DNA of 64,000 nucleotides from Pseudomonas anatoliensis (GCF_017976235.1 NZ_JACVHC010000007.1:310001-374000); one strand, 5' to 3'; positions 17,662 to 27,343 are shown, counted from the stretch's first letter. A program made the numbers and translations. Notes: a model not told the origin generated them from the sequence alone.

Positions 17662-18537
17662 ATGAATTGGGACGATGCACGGGTATTTCTCGCGGTTTGT
17701 CGTGAATCGACATTACGTGGCGCGGCGCGGGTTCTGGGTGTGGATCAGGCCACCGTCGGGCGGCGGATCACAGCGCTGGAAAAGTCCCTCAGCGCGACGC
17801 TGTTCTTGCGTACCTCTGAAGGCTACGCGTTGACGGCAGTTGGCGAGGCGGCGCTCAAAAACGTAGAGAAAATGGAGCACTCGGCGCTGGAGCTGGAGCG
17901 GCAGATTCAGGGCCTGGATGATCGCCTGACCGGTAACGTGCGGGTCAGTACCACCGACTCGCTGGCCATCGACTTTCTGATCCCGGCTATCGCCCGTTTG
18001 CACCAGCGGCATCCAGACGTGCGCGTGCAACTCGATGCCTCCACCCAGATCCTCAGCCTGGCCAAGCGCGAGGTGGACATCGCCGTGCGTAATACCCGAC
18101 CTGACAATCCAGACCTGATCGCACGGCGGATTGCCCGGTGGCCCGTGGGGTTGTTCGCTTCACAGGCCTATATCGACACTCATGGCATTCCTGCTCAGGG
18201 CGCGGCTTTCGAGGGCCATGACCTGGTGGTTTACCAGCCGTATTTGCAGAACAACAAGGACATGACGCTGGTCGCCGAGCCGCTGCATCGCGGGCGTATC
18301 GTCGCCAGCCTCAGTTCCAGCCTGTTGGTGCGCCGCTCGATTGCGGCAGGTCTGGGTGTAGGAGAAATCCCGGTGTACATGGGCGAACGCGATGGCTTGG
18401 TCAGGCTCTGGCCGGAGCGTAATCGCCCGCAGCCCTATGAAGTGTGGCTGGTGACCCACGCGGATTTGCGCCATACCGCAAGGGTTCGGGCGGTAATCGA
18501 GCAGATTGTCGAAGGGTTTGCGCTGGAGAATGAGTGA
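17662..18537 (+). CDS. LysR family transcriptional regulator
   Basis: A 291-aa regulator with AAGGGGGG just ahead of the ATG. The N-terminal helix-turn-helix (residues about 1-60) reads WDDARVFLAVCRE...RGAARVLGVDQATVGRRITALE. The C-terminal substrate-binding domain begins at GNVRVSTTDSLA. The variant HTH (VDQATVGRRI rather than VSQPAVS) belongs to a subgroup common in proteobacteria. It most likely controls the divergent MFS gene and itself; no T-N11-A operator could be assigned with confidence. Confidence 0.87.
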   Translation: MNWDDARVFLAVCRESTLRGAARVLGVDQATVGRRITALEKSLSATLFLRTSEGYALTAVGEAALKNVEKMEHSALELERQIQGLDDRLTGNVRVSTTDSLAIDFLIPAIARLHQRHPDVRVQLDASTQILSLAKREVDIAVRNTRPDNPDLIARRIARWPVGLFASQAYIDTHGIPAQGAAFEGHDLVVYQPYLQNNKDMTLVAEPLHRGRIVASLSSSLLVRRSIAAGLGVGEIPVYMGERDGLVRLWPERNRPQPYEVWLVTHADLRHTARVRAVIEQIVEGFALENE

Positions 18538-18788
18538 GTGTCTGGCCTGCTTTGGAGAAGCTACGTTGCCTGACGAAACGGCCTACAACTCAGGCAGAAT
18601 CCGCTGGCTTGCGGGCTTGGTTGATGGGCTCTATTGTTGCTGCAGCTCGCAGCGATGGAAATCACGCTTGTGAGTGATAAACCAGAGACGGGTATCGGTA
18701 ACCATGGAAGGGGATCGGATTGAAAGCCAGTGAGTTACATCAATATCCAGTCAGTGAGACATCGAGCAAAGGTCGGAATACTCAAGTC

Positions 18789-19238
18789 ATGAGCACGGTA
18801 AGCCGCGAAGAATTCAATGCCAGGATCGAGACCATTGAAACCAGAATGGATGCTCGAATCGACGGTGTACGCGCAGAAATCCTCGAGTTCCTTGCGATTC
18901 AGAGCGAGCGGGACAAGGCGCGAGATCAGACTCAAATTGAACGAGACAAGACTCAAGTTGAAAGAGACAAACGCTACGACCTGATTTCGCAGGAGATGCG
19001 AAAAATTTCCCGGGGAGCTGAGGAAGCCGCGAGGCAAGGGGCTACCGTCAAGGCTAATGTCTGGGCAGCCACTGTCGTCCAGTTGCTTGGAATTGTTGCC
19101 ATCGTCGCAGGGGCCTATTACGCGAATCAAGCCAACATGTATGTCGCGATACAAACCACCCTGGCGGCGGTTCAAGCGGGCAAGGATATACATGCACCGT
19201 CACCGCTGGCATTACCCTCACTTACACCACCGCCATAA
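18789..19238 (+). CDS. Coiled-coil membrane-anchored protein, function unknown
   Basis: A 149-aa protein from the ATG at 18789; a TTG at 18720 would give 172 aa. Residues 1-85 are strongly charged and helical, with repeated RDKTQ-type units (ERDKARDQTQ, ERDKTQVERDK) that predict a coiled coil. One membrane helix lies at about 90-112 (WAATVVQLLGIVAIVAGAY). A short proline-rich tail follows. Similar genes occur in many pseudomonads without an assigned role. It ends on a strong terminator. The 250 bases upstream contain no other gene. Confidence 0.65.
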   Translation: MSTVSREEFNARIETIETRMDARIDGVRAEILEFLAIQSERDKARDQTQIERDKTQVERDKRYDLISQEMRKISRGAEEAARQGATVKANVWAATVVQLLGIVAIVAGAYYANQANMYVAIQTTLAAVQAGKDIHAPSPLALPSLTPPP

Positions 19239-19268
19239 AAAACGGCCTTCAAAAGAAGGCCGTTTTTT
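19237..19268. terminator. Bidirectional rho-independent terminator
   Basis: AAAAAACGGCCTTC, an AAAA loop and GAAGGCCGTTTTTT form a 14-base perfect stem with A and U runs on both sides. It serves the coiled-coil gene on the plus strand and the pirin gene on the minus strand. Confidence 0.9.
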
Positions 19269-19285
19269 GTGGTCGTCAAGCAACC

Positions 19286-20008
19286 TCATGGCATCTGCGG
19301 CAACTCCTGCGGCCGCAAGTCAAACACCAGCACCTCGGCGTCCACGCCATTGCTCAACGTCAGCGCCTGTTCTTCGCGAACCCGCACGCCGTCACCTTCC
19401 TGCAATCGCTGGCCGTTCAGTTCAACGCTGCCGCTCGCCACATGCACGTAGGCGTAACGATTGGCGGGCAGTTCCAGCGTAGCGCTCTCTTTGCCGTCGA
19501 ACAGCCCGGCGAACACTCGCGCATCCTGGCGTACTTTCAACGAACCGTTGCTGCCGTCAGGCGAAATGATCAATTGCAGCCGACCGCGTTTTTTCTGGGT
19601 GCTGAAGTGCTCCTGTTGATAGCGCGGTTTGGCGCCGCTGACTTCCGGCACGATCCAGATTTGCAGGAAGTGCACAGGTTTGGTGGCCGAATGGTTGAAC
19701 TCACTGTGCGCCACGCCACTGCCGGCGCTCATCAGTTGTACGTCGCCGGGGCGGATTACGGAACCGGTGCCCAGGGTATCTTTATGTTCCAGCGCGCCTT
19801 CGAGTACGTAGGAGAAGATCTCCATGTCGCGATGCGGATGCTGGCCGAAACCTTTGCCGGCGGCAACGCGGTCATCGTTGATTACCAGCAGGTCGGAAAA
19901 GCCCTGTTCACGCGGATCGCGATAGCTGGCAAAGGAAAAGGTGTGGAACGACTTCAACCAGCCATGATTGGCGAGGCCACGATCGGAGGCTTTGCGAAGA
20001 GTCAGCAT
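19286..20008 (-). CDS. Pirin family protein (YhaK type)
   Basis: A 240-aa bicupin starting at the ATG at 20008 behind AGGAG (MLTLRKASDRG). The metal-binding cupin motifs are visible: HPHRDMEIFSYVLEG with two of the histidines and the glutamate region, then HSEFNHS. The N-terminal RGLANHGWLKSFHTFSFASY segment is typical of YhaK-like pirins. Some members have quercetinase activity and others are redox sensors; the sequence does not discriminate. It is divergent from the GlxA regulator at 20228. Confidence 0.88.
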   Translation of the reverse strand: MLTLRKASDRGLANHGWLKSFHTFSFASYRDPREQGFSDLLVINDDRVAAGKGFGQHPHRDMEIFSYVLEGALEHKDTLGTGSVIRPGDVQLMSAGSGVAHSEFNHSATKPVHFLQIWIVPEVSGAKPRYQQEHFSTQKKRGRLQLIISPDGSNGSLKVRQDARVFAGLFDGKESATLELPANRYAYVHVASGSVELNGQRLQEGDGVRVREEQALTLSNGVDAEVLVFDLRPQELPQMP

Positions 20009-20227
20009 GATGAAATCTCCTGGCGGGACGTGAATTCGTCCGAGTGAGGAGAAGCTTACTGTTAACCGTTTGAAGCAATAAGTAGATGGAAACTGAAACA
20101 CTGTCGCGATGAGGTTGACAGTTCTGCTCGCCAGTTCACGCATTCTTTTCCGACGTTCAGCGCTCGCTTGGCCATAATGCTCAGCCTGACTGTTGTGTTT
20201 ATTTTTTTTGATCAGTGACGTAAACCC

Positions 20228-21178
20228 ATGAAAACCGTGGCAATGGTGTTGTTCCCCGACTTTCTGCTGCTTGATATGGCCGGGCCGATGGAAGTGTTTT
20301 CGGTTGCCAATCGTTTCCTCAAGGCAGAATCACATTATCAATTGATCACCCTTGGGACCGAGCGCGGCCCGCTGCGCGCCTCCAATGGCGTATGCGTGCA
20401 CGCTGACCTGCCTATCGGTGACAACGACGAGCGCTACGACTTGCTGCTGGTGCCGGGTGGCCCGGGTGCCTATAACGAAAAATTCCCGACACTGTTCGCC
20501 TGGTTGCCCGGTGCCGTGCAGCGTGCCGAGCGGTATGGCTCGATCTGCACGGGCGCCTTCGTGCTTGGCCATGCCGGATTGCTCGACGGTTACCGCGTGA
20601 CCACGCACTGGAATTACACCGAACGCCTGATCAAGGGATTCCCGAAAGCCAATGTGACGACCGATCAGATCTACGTCGAAGACCGCAAGCTGATTACCTC
20701 GGGCGGCGTTACTGCGGGTATCGATATGGCGTTGGCCTTGGTCGCCCGGGATCATGGCAAGAAACTCGCCCAGGATGTGGCCAAAGTGTTGTTGGTGGTG
20801 ATGAAGCGCCAAGGCGGTCAAGCCCAGTTCAGTCCGTTGATGGCGGCTGTGGCACCGCAGGAAACCCCCGTCACCCGGGCGCAGAACTATGTGCTGGAAC
20901 ACCTCGATGAGGCGTTCACCGTCGAGCGCATGGCGGGGCTGGCAAATATGAGTGCGCGGCATTTCGCCAGGGTGTTTGCCCGCGACGTCAACATGACGCC
21001 GATGGAGTTTCTGCAAAGTGCGCGCATCGACTGCGCACGTAACTTGCTCGAAACCAGCGATCTGCCGCTGAAAACCGTGGCCTATAAAAGCGGTTTCGGC
21101 AGCGTGCGGCACATGCGTTCGCTGTTCGCTGAAAAGCTTGGCCTGACGCCTGCGCAGTACCGCGAACAGTTCAGCTAG
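20228..21178 (+). CDS. GlxA family transcriptional regulator (DJ-1/PfpI domain plus AraC HTH)
   Basis: A 316-aa regulator. Residues about 1-170 form a class I glutamine amidotransferase-like (DJ-1/PfpI) domain, including the nucleophile-elbow cysteine in GSICTGAFVLG. Residues about 215-316 form the AraC DNA-binding domain (FTVERMAGLANMSARHFARVFARD and LKTVAYKSGFGSVRHMRSLFAEKLG). GlxA-type proteins sense small metabolites such as quaternary amines. It is divergent from the pirin gene, which may be its target. The ribosome site is weak. Confidence 0.87.
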   Translation: MKTVAMVLFPDFLLLDMAGPMEVFSVANRFLKAESHYQLITLGTERGPLRASNGVCVHADLPIGDNDERYDLLLVPGGPGAYNEKFPTLFAWLPGAVQRAERYGSICTGAFVLGHAGLLDGYRVTTHWNYTERLIKGFPKANVTTDQIYVEDRKLITSGGVTAGIDMALALVARDHGKKLAQDVAKVLLVVMKRQGGQAQFSPLMAAVAPQETPVTRAQNYVLEHLDEAFTVERMAGLANMSARHFARVFARDVNMTPMEFLQSARIDCARNLLETSDLPLKTVAYKSGFGSVRHMRSLFAEKLGLTPAQYREQFS

Positions 21179-21268
21179 AGCGGTTCTGTCCGTCCAGAGC
21201 ACCCGGATGTCCGTGCGGCGTCCTGTGTGGCGGTTGTGCCGTCACCTGAGGCTGCCAAGATAGTTGGC

Positions 21269-22738
21269 ATGGACAATCTCAACGATGTGAACTCGGCGGC
21301 GGTGCTGCGTTTCGGCCCTTACGCGTTTCATTTGCGCCAGCGGCTGATCCTCGAAGGGGATCGGCAGTTGCGCATGGGCGGTCGTGCGCTGGATATTCTC
21401 CAGGTGCTGGTCGAGCGGGCCGGCCGGGTGGTCAGCAAGGAGCAATTGATTGCTCAGGTCTGGCCGACGTCGGTGGTTGAAGAAATCAACTTGCGCGTGC
21501 ACATCGCTGCGCTGCGGCGGGCGTTGGGCGATGGTGAGAATGGGCAGCGTTACATCGTCAATGTGCCGCAATGCGGGTATAGCTTTGTCGCCCCGGTGCA
21601 TTACGACAGCGTGCCGCCAGTAGTCTTCGAACGGCTGCAAGCACCGCAACACAATTTGCCCGCGCGGCTGACCCCGATCACTGGCCGTGATGCGCTGGTT
21701 GGCGGTATGGTGCGGCGCCTGCCCCTGTGTCGGTTGATGACGGTGACCGGGCCCGCCGGTGTCGGCAAGACCACCGTGGCGCTGCGCGTGGCAGAACTCC
21801 TGCTGCAACATTTTCGTGATGGCGTGTGGTTGGTCGATCTGGCACAGGTCGATGTCGAAACACCTTTGCTGGAGCATCTGCTGCACGCCCTGAATTGCGA
21901 TTTCGCCACGCTGCGCGCGCGTCATGCATTGCTGGTACTGGACAATTGCGAACACCGGCGCGAGGCCTGCAAGGCAGTGGTCGAGACACTGCTGGACGCC
22001 GCGCCGCAACTGACGATTCTTGCCACCAGTCGTGAGGCCTTGCAGGCCAGTCTGGAAACCGTTCAACCGTTGTTACCGCTGACTTTTCCTAACAGTTCGG
22101 CTGTCGATTGCGTCGCGCAAGCCATGGGCTATCCGGCGGTGCAGCTATTTGTCAGCCGTGCCCGCGCTCGACAGCATGATTTCAGCTTGCGCGAACAGGA
22201 TCTGCCCACCGTGCGCGAGATCTGTCGTCAGCTAGACGGCCTGCCGCTGGCGATCGAGCTGGCGGCGGCGCAGATCGACGCATTGGCATTGGTTGGACTG
22301 CACTCGCAACTGACCAATGGCCTGCAATTGCTCAACCACGGCCGGCGCACGGCGGTGCCGCGTCATCAATCCATGCAGGCTGCACTCGACTGGAGTTATC
22401 AGCGCTTGACCGAGCAGGAGCAGCGCGTGCTGCAACGCTTATCGGTGTTCAAACTGGCCTTCACTTTGGAAGCGGCGCTGGGCGTGATCAGCTGCCCGCA
22501 ACTGCCTTCGTCGCGACTCACGGCGGTCATCGAGCAGTTGGTACACAAGTCATTGCTGGCGGTGGAGCAGGGCGCTGGCGCGGGCAGATACCGGATGCTC
22601 AATACCACCCGGCGTTATGGCCGCGAACAACTTGAGCGCAGCGGTGAAGGCATTGATCTGGAGCGCCGACATGCGCGCTTTATCAGTCGTGTGCGTCATG
22701 CATCAAGCGAGTACGGGATCGCGCAACTCGTCGAGTAG
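21269..22738 (+). CDS. Winged-helix/NB-ARC ATPase regulator, C-terminally truncated paralog
   Basis: A 489-aa protein from the ATG at 21269. The N-terminal OmpR/PhoB-type winged helix (residues about 10-105: RFGPYAFHL...INLRVHIAALRRALGDG...QCGYSFVAP) is followed by an AAA/NB-ARC module with P-loop GPAGVGKTT and LLVLDNCEHRR. It is closely similar to the first half of the opposite-strand gene that follows. It stops soon after the ATPase, at RHARFISRV plus about 17 residues, so it lacks the long TPR-like C-terminal half of that gene. The last 36 bases overlap, tail to tail, the end of that gene. It looks like a paralog shortened by a deletion, but it may still be functional. Confidence 0.75.
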   Translation: MDNLNDVNSAAVLRFGPYAFHLRQRLILEGDRQLRMGGRALDILQVLVERAGRVVSKEQLIAQVWPTSVVEEINLRVHIAALRRALGDGENGQRYIVNVPQCGYSFVAPVHYDSVPPVVFERLQAPQHNLPARLTPITGRDALVGGMVRRLPLCRLMTVTGPAGVGKTTVALRVAELLLQHFRDGVWLVDLAQVDVETPLLEHLLHALNCDFATLRARHALLVLDNCEHRREACKAVVETLLDAAPQLTILATSREALQASLETVQPLLPLTFPNSSAVDCVAQAMGYPAVQLFVSRARARQHDFSLREQDLPTVREICRQLDGLPLAIELAAAQIDALALVGLHSQLTNGLQLLNHGRRTAVPRHQSMQAALDWSYQRLTEQEQRVLQRLSVFKLAFTLEAALGVISCPQLPSSRLTAVIEQLVHKSLLAVEQGAGAGRYRMLNTTRRYGREQLERSGEGIDLERRHARFISRVRHASSEYGIAQLVE

Positions 22739-25678
22739 CTGGCGCACTTTGCACAGGTCCGGCGTGGCGTAGCCTTCGGTGAAACGTTGGTAGATCGGCG
22801 TTAGCAGATCCAGCGCCTCATGATGGCGGGATTGACGTTGCCAGAGCTGGGCGAGCGAGGTGGCGCTGCGCAATTCCCAGGCCAGGGCACCTTGGGTGCG
22901 AGCGATGGACAGGGCTTGTTGCAGGATGGCTTCGGCTTCCTGAATATTTGCGGCGTCCAGACGGGCCTCATCGCGGGCAAGCCCGCTCCCACAGGATTTC
23001 AGGGTATACCGATATTTCGGGTTCAATATAGATCCACTGTGGGAGCGGGCTTGCCCGCGATGAGGCCCGCCCAGATGATTCAAATCTCCAATCAATAACG
23101 CATTCGCCCGAGCCCGCAAAATCTCCGCCGTGCTCCACCCCGCATCACCGGCCAGCGCCCGATTCAGCAAATCATCATCAACAAAGCGCTCATCCAGCGT
23201 CACCATGATTTCCCGGACCAGCCCGCTGCCATCCGCCGGTACGGGCATAGCGGCTTCAGCGTCGATCACCTGCGCGTAATGCAGCGCCCAGCGATAAAAC
23301 AACAGCACCGAATGCTTCTGTGCTTGCTCAAGCAACAGATGCAATAGCGCCCGGGCGTTCTGCTTGTCGCCGTTGTAATGGGCGATCAGGCAACTGGCCA
23401 ATGCCAGGGTGTAGCAGATCGAGGTGCCGTGATTGATCTGCACGGCAATGTCCAGCGCCTGTCGCGCCGTGCGCCACGCTTGCTCGGGAAATCCTTGCAG
23501 CCACAGCACCCGGGCGAGCACGGTCAGCGAGGCGACGCTCTGGTCGTACTGCACGCCAAAACCGTGGGTAAAGCGGTTGAGATGGCCACTGTGCGCCATG
23601 CGCTCAAGCACTTGCTCGGCATGAATACGCGCCTGTGGCTGGTCGCCAGCGTAATGCAGGGCCAGCACCCGCAAGCGGTGCGTGCTCAGCGACAGCAACG
23701 GGTCGCCATGCAGGCCGAGGCGGTCGAATTGTTCGCTCTGCTCCAGCGCCATCCGGTAATGGCCGCAACTGAGATTGACCGCCAGATGCCCGGATATTGC
23801 GCGCAGTTGGCCGGCGATATCCGCGTGGGCGTGGGCCAGTTGGCGGGCGTCGACAAAAGCCTCGATGGTCTCCGGGGTGGCGCCCCAAGTGTGATAACAG
23901 GCACTGCCCAGAGCCAGTTTCAAAGCGATTTTCAGGTGTGGGCAGGGGTCGTCGAGTTCATCCAGCAAATGCAACGCCCGGCGCACGTAGCCGCCGTATT
24001 CCTTGAGTAGCGACAACTCTTGCCACAACGGCGCCGAGGCCGCGGTCAGCTGAATGCCCAGATCATCCGCCCCGTCTCTGGCCAGGCTCCACTCCAGCGC
24101 TGCGCGCAAATCCTCCAGACCTCGGGCATAGCGCTCGATCCACAACGTAGTGGGAGTGTTTTCCCAGTGCGATTGCGCCTGCTGCATCAGGGTCAGGCAA
24201 CGTTCGGCGTGGCGCTGGCGGGTCTCATCGAGTTCAGCCGCGACATCGAGTTTTTCCAGGGCATAGCGGCGTGTCGTATCGAGCAGGCGATAGAACACCT
24301 CTTCATCACCCACCTCGACACTGAGCAGGGATTTGGCCACCAATTGCGTGATCGAGGCGAACACCGCAGCGGGGTCGATCTGCTGACCGACGATGACGGC
24401 CGCCGCCGACTCCAGAGTAAACCCGCCGCGAAACACACCGAGTCGACGCAAGCAGGTTTGCTCGCAGCGATCGAGCAGGTTGAAACTCCAGTCCAGCGTG
24501 GCGCGCAAAGTCAGATGGCGCTCGGCGCTACTCTGGTTACCCGCCGCCAAGGGTGGCAAGCGGCCCTGCAACTGCGTCAGCAAGCCGTCCAGCCCCAGTT
24601 CGGCGACTTGCGCTGCTGCCAGTTCCAGCGCCAGTGGGATACCGTCCAGTCGGTGGCAAATCTCGATGGCTTGCGGCAACTGGGCGTCGCTCAACTCGAA
24701 ACTTTCCTGCGCGGCCATCGCCCGTTCGACAAACAGCTGCAAGGCGGAAAAGCCCAGCGCCTCGGTCCGATCCAGTTCACCAGGCAACGGTGGGTAGTCG
24801 AGGGATTCCAGACGCTGCACGAATTCGCCTTCCGCGCGCAGGCTTTCGCGGCTGGTGGCAAGAATATGCACCTGCGCGGCGCCGCGCAGGATGCTTTCAC
24901 TGAGCGCTGCAACGGCGTCGATCAGGTGTTCGCAGTTGTCGAGCACCAGCAGCATCTGGCGCTCGCGCAAACCATTGACCAGACACACCAGCGGATCGCC
25001 TTCGAGCAGTGACAGGTCCAGCAGCGCTGCCAGATGCGAGCAAATCAGCTGTGGGTCGTTGAGCGGCGCCAGATCCACCAGCCGAATGCCGTCGCGATAA
25101 TGCCCGATCAACTGTTCCGCCACGCGCAAGGCCACCGTGGTTTTACCGATGCCTCCGGGGCCGACCAGGGTGATGCAGCGTCGGCGCGGCAGTTGCGTCA
25201 TCAACTGGTCGACCAGCGGCTGACGGCCAATCATTCGCGTGCGCCGCAGGGGCAGATTGTGCCGGCCGACGGCATCGCCCGCCGGTCGCTGCTCGATAGA
25301 CTCGTGCAGGATCGGCGCGACAAAACTGTAACCGCGTTGCGCCACGGTCACGATATAGCGCTGGCCTGCCTGACCGTCGCCCAAGGCCTTGCGCAGCGCT
25401 GCCATGTGCACGCGCAGATTGATGTCTTCGACGACGCTGTCCGGCCAGACTGTGGCCATCAAGTGCTGCTTGCTCACCACCTCGCCGGCGTGGCCCAGCA
25501 GAGTCAGGAGAATGTCCATCGCTCGCCGACCCAGGCGCAATGGCTGATCGCCCTCGAGCAGCAGCCGTTGCCCGGGATGAATCCGATAGGGGCCGAAACC
25601 GAGGGCCTGATTCGGGGGAAGACTCAACAACTCACTCCTGCGGTGCTGCGACGGGCATGCCGGAACAGGGCTTGGCAT
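22703..25678 (-). CDS. Winged-helix/NB-ARC/TPR transcriptional regulator
   Basis: A regulator of about 991 aa. I used the ATG at 25678; a TTG at 25765 would add 29 residues. Order of domains: OmpR-type winged helix (about 15-115, GFGPYRIHPGQRLLL...NLRVHMAALRKALGDG...RGYSFVAP); STAND/NB-ARC ATPase with GPGGIGKTT and LLVLDNCEHL; arginine finger-like region TSRESLRAEG; winged-helix linker DRCEQTCLRRLGVFRGGFTLE; and about 450 residues of helical TPR-like repeats ending QRFTEGYATPDLCKVRQLLDELR. Such proteins sense an unknown ligand and activate transcription by oligomerising. A 108-base BIME lies in frame near the C-terminus, adding 36 residues. It is not clearly linked to a target gene. Confidence 0.83.
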   Translation of the reverse strand: MPSPVPACPSQHRRSELLSLPPNQALGFGPYRIHPGQRLLLEGDQPLRLGRRAMDILLTLLGHAGEVVSKQHLMATVWPDSVVEDINLRVHMAALRKALGDGQAGQRYIVTVAQRGYSFVAPILHESIEQRPAGDAVGRHNLPLRRTRMIGRQPLVDQLMTQLPRRRCITLVGPGGIGKTTVALRVAEQLIGHYRDGIRLVDLAPLNDPQLICSHLAALLDLSLLEGDPLVCLVNGLRERQMLLVLDNCEHLIDAVAALSESILRGAAQVHILATSRESLRAEGEFVQRLESLDYPPLPGELDRTEALGFSALQLFVERAMAAQESFELSDAQLPQAIEICHRLDGIPLALELAAAQVAELGLDGLLTQLQGRLPPLAAGNQSSAERHLTLRATLDWSFNLLDRCEQTCLRRLGVFRGGFTLESAAAVIVGQQIDPAAVFASITQLVAKSLLSVEVGDEEVFYRLLDTTRRYALEKLDVAAELDETRQRHAERCLTLMQQAQSHWENTPTTLWIERYARGLEDLRAALEWSLARDGADDLGIQLTAASAPLWQELSLLKEYGGYVRRALHLLDELDDPCPHLKIALKLALGSACYHTWGATPETIEAFVDARQLAHAHADIAGQLRAISGHLAVNLSCGHYRMALEQSEQFDRLGLHGDPLLSLSTHRLRVLALHYAGDQPQARIHAEQVLERMAHSGHLNRFTHGFGVQYDQSVASLTVLARVLWLQGFPEQAWRTARQALDIAVQINHGTSICYTLALASCLIAHYNGDKQNARALLHLLLEQAQKHSVLLFYRWALHYAQVIDAEAAMPVPADGSGLVREIMVTLDERFVDDDLLNRALAGDAGWSTAEILRARANALLIGDLNHLGGPHRGQARSHSGSILNPKYRYTLKSCGSGLARDEARLDAANIQEAEAILQQALSIARTQGALAWELRSATSLAQLWQRQSRHHEALDLLTPIYQRFTEGYATPDLCKVRQLLDELRDPVLA
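22962..23069. repeat. REP pair (BIME) inside the NB-ARC/TPR reading frame
   Basis: Two perfect inverted REP copies of about 33 bases (from 22962 and up to 23069, containing CGCGGGCAAGCCCGCTCCC and its complement) flank about 42 bases of spacer. The block is 108 bases, exactly 36 codons, and is read through without a stop. Confidence 0.88.
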
Positions 25679-25761
25679 ACGCGCAGGCCGTCTATTCCGG
25701 AGTGTCCGGGCATAATCCTCAGGTTTGAGCGTCAGTGCAACGGGCAAGGCAGGCGTCAAGA

Positions 25762-26193
25762 TCAAAACGTGGTGGGTTGTGGGCGCTGGTTTTTCAGTTC
25801 ACGCATGGCCTGACAGCGCCAGGCAAAAGGGTTGATGCCTTCGCTGCGGGTGAACATATGGCAGAAATGCGCCTGATCGCAGAAACCGCATTCCAGGCTG
25901 ATTTGCGTCAGACTCAGGCCAGTGTGCTGGATCAGCAGTTTGGCGCGGGCGATGCGTTGGGTGCGGATCCAGTCTTGCGGCGAGAGCCCGGTGCTGCACT
26001 TGAATGCCCGGGAGAAGTGGCTGCGTGACAGTGAGCAGGCTTGCGCCAGTTCGGTGACTTCCAGGCTTTCGCCGAGGCGTTCGAGGATGAGTTGCTTGAC
26101 GCGTCGTTCGCGTTGCGGGCTGAGTCCGCCGATCCCGCTTTTGCGCGGTTCGCTGGCAGGGGCGAGGGCGACGGTGGGGTGTAATTGAGCCAT
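25762..26193 (-). CDS. AraC family transcriptional regulator, short form
   Basis: A 143-aa protein from the ATG at 26193. A GTG at 26223 behind GAGGGAG would give 153 aa and cannot be excluded. The chain is essentially only the AraC/XylS DNA-binding domain: SLEVTELAQACSLSRSHFSRAFKCSTG and SLTQISLECGFCDQAHFCHMFTRSEG, with a short proline/alanine-rich N-terminal tail. No ligand-binding domain is present, as in SoxS-like regulators. It is divergent from the LysR gene at 26406, with about 210 bases between. Confidence 0.83.
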   Translation of the reverse strand: MAQLHPTVALAPASEPRKSGIGGLSPQRERRVKQLILERLGESLEVTELAQACSLSRSHFSRAFKCSTGLSPQDWIRTQRIARAKLLIQHTGLSLTQISLECGFCDQAHFCHMFTRSEGINPFAWRCQAMRELKNQRPQPTTF

Positions 26194-26405
26194 GGCCAAT
26201 GTCCGTGTCGGTGGGGAAGGCACGGTCAGCGCTCTCCCTCAATCAAAAAAACAACGCTGCGCAGAGGCATTCATTGTTGAGTGGGGCGCTGTGACTGACG
26301 AGTTAATCGTTGTTAATTTCGCGCTGGCGCGGCGTTTACAGCGCCATTGATCGGGTAAAGTGCGTAGCACTTGCGTGTGGCTGGCCATAGAAGGAAACCG
26401 AGCCG

Positions 26406-27329
26406 ATGAACCGTAACGATCTGCGTCGCGTCGACATGAACCTGTTGGTGATTTTCGAAGCGCTGATGTTCGAAAAGAACCTGACCCGCGTCGCCGAAAA
26501 ACTGTTCATGGGCCAACCGGCGGTGAGTGCGGCGCTCGGGCGTCTGCGTGATCTGTTCGATGATCCGTTGCTGCTGCGCAACGGTCGCGGCATGGAACCG
26601 ACCGCCCGCGCTCTGGCGATCCTCAAGGAACTGCAACCGGCGATGGATGTGATTTCCGGGGCCGTCAGTCGCGCCAAAGAGTTCGAACCGTCGAGCAGTT
26701 GCGACGTGTTCCGTATCGGTCTGTCGGACGATGCCGAGTTCGGTCTGTTTCCACCGCTGTTGCGCCAGTTGCAGCAAGAGGCGCCGGGCATCGTCGTGGT
26801 GGTGCGGCGTGCCAATTACCTGCTGATGCCGGCCCTGCTGGCCTCCGGAGAAATCTCCGTCGGCGTCAGCTACACCACGGATCTGCCCGCCAACGCCAAA
26901 CGCAAGAAACTGCGCGACATTCCCTGCAAAGTCCTGCGCGGCGATGATCGCCCGGGGCCGCTGACTCTGGACGAGTATTGCGAGCGGCCGCACGCAATGG
27001 TGTCGTTCTCTGGCGACTTGAGCGGCAATATCGACCTCGACCTGGCCAAGCTTGGCCGCTCGCGCCGTGTGGTTCTTGGCGTGCCGCAGTTCAGCGGCTT
27101 GCGTGCCTTGCTCGCTGGCACCGAAATGATCGCCACCGTGCCGGATTACGCCGCGTGTGCATTGGTCGAGGGCTGTGGCCTGCGCGCCGAAGACCCGCCG
27201 TTCCCGATTGATGCCGCGCAATTGTCGATGGCCTGGAGCGGTGTGCACGACAACGATCCGGCCGAAAAATGGCTCAGGGCGCAGATCAGCCAGTTCATGT
27301 CGGCAGCGCTGGACATCCCCTCAATCTGA
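26406..27329 (+). CDS. LysR family transcriptional regulator
   Basis: A 307-aa regulator with AAGGA upstream of the ATG. The HTH (residues about 8-65) has the NodD/SyrM-like opening RRVDMNLLVIFEALMFEKNLTRVAEKLFMGQPAVSAALGRLR, shown here across its length. The effector domain follows from about residue 95. It is oriented with, and 187 bases upstream of, the DoxX-monooxygenase-amidohydrolase-isochorismatase group and is the likely regulator of that group, although a REP pair lies between them. Confidence 0.86.
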   Translation: MNRNDLRRVDMNLLVIFEALMFEKNLTRVAEKLFMGQPAVSAALGRLRDLFDDPLLLRNGRGMEPTARALAILKELQPAMDVISGAVSRAKEFEPSSSCDVFRIGLSDDAEFGLFPPLLRQLQQEAPGIVVVVRRANYLLMPALLASGEISVGVSYTTDLPANAKRKKLRDIPCKVLRGDDRPGPLTLDEYCERPHAMVSFSGDLSGNIDLDLAKLGRSRRVVLGVPQFSGLRALLAGTEMIATVPDYAACALVEGCGLRAEDPPFPIDAAQLSMAWSGVHDNDPAEKWLRAQISQFMSAALDIPSI

Positions 27330-27343
27330 AACAACCCCAAACC

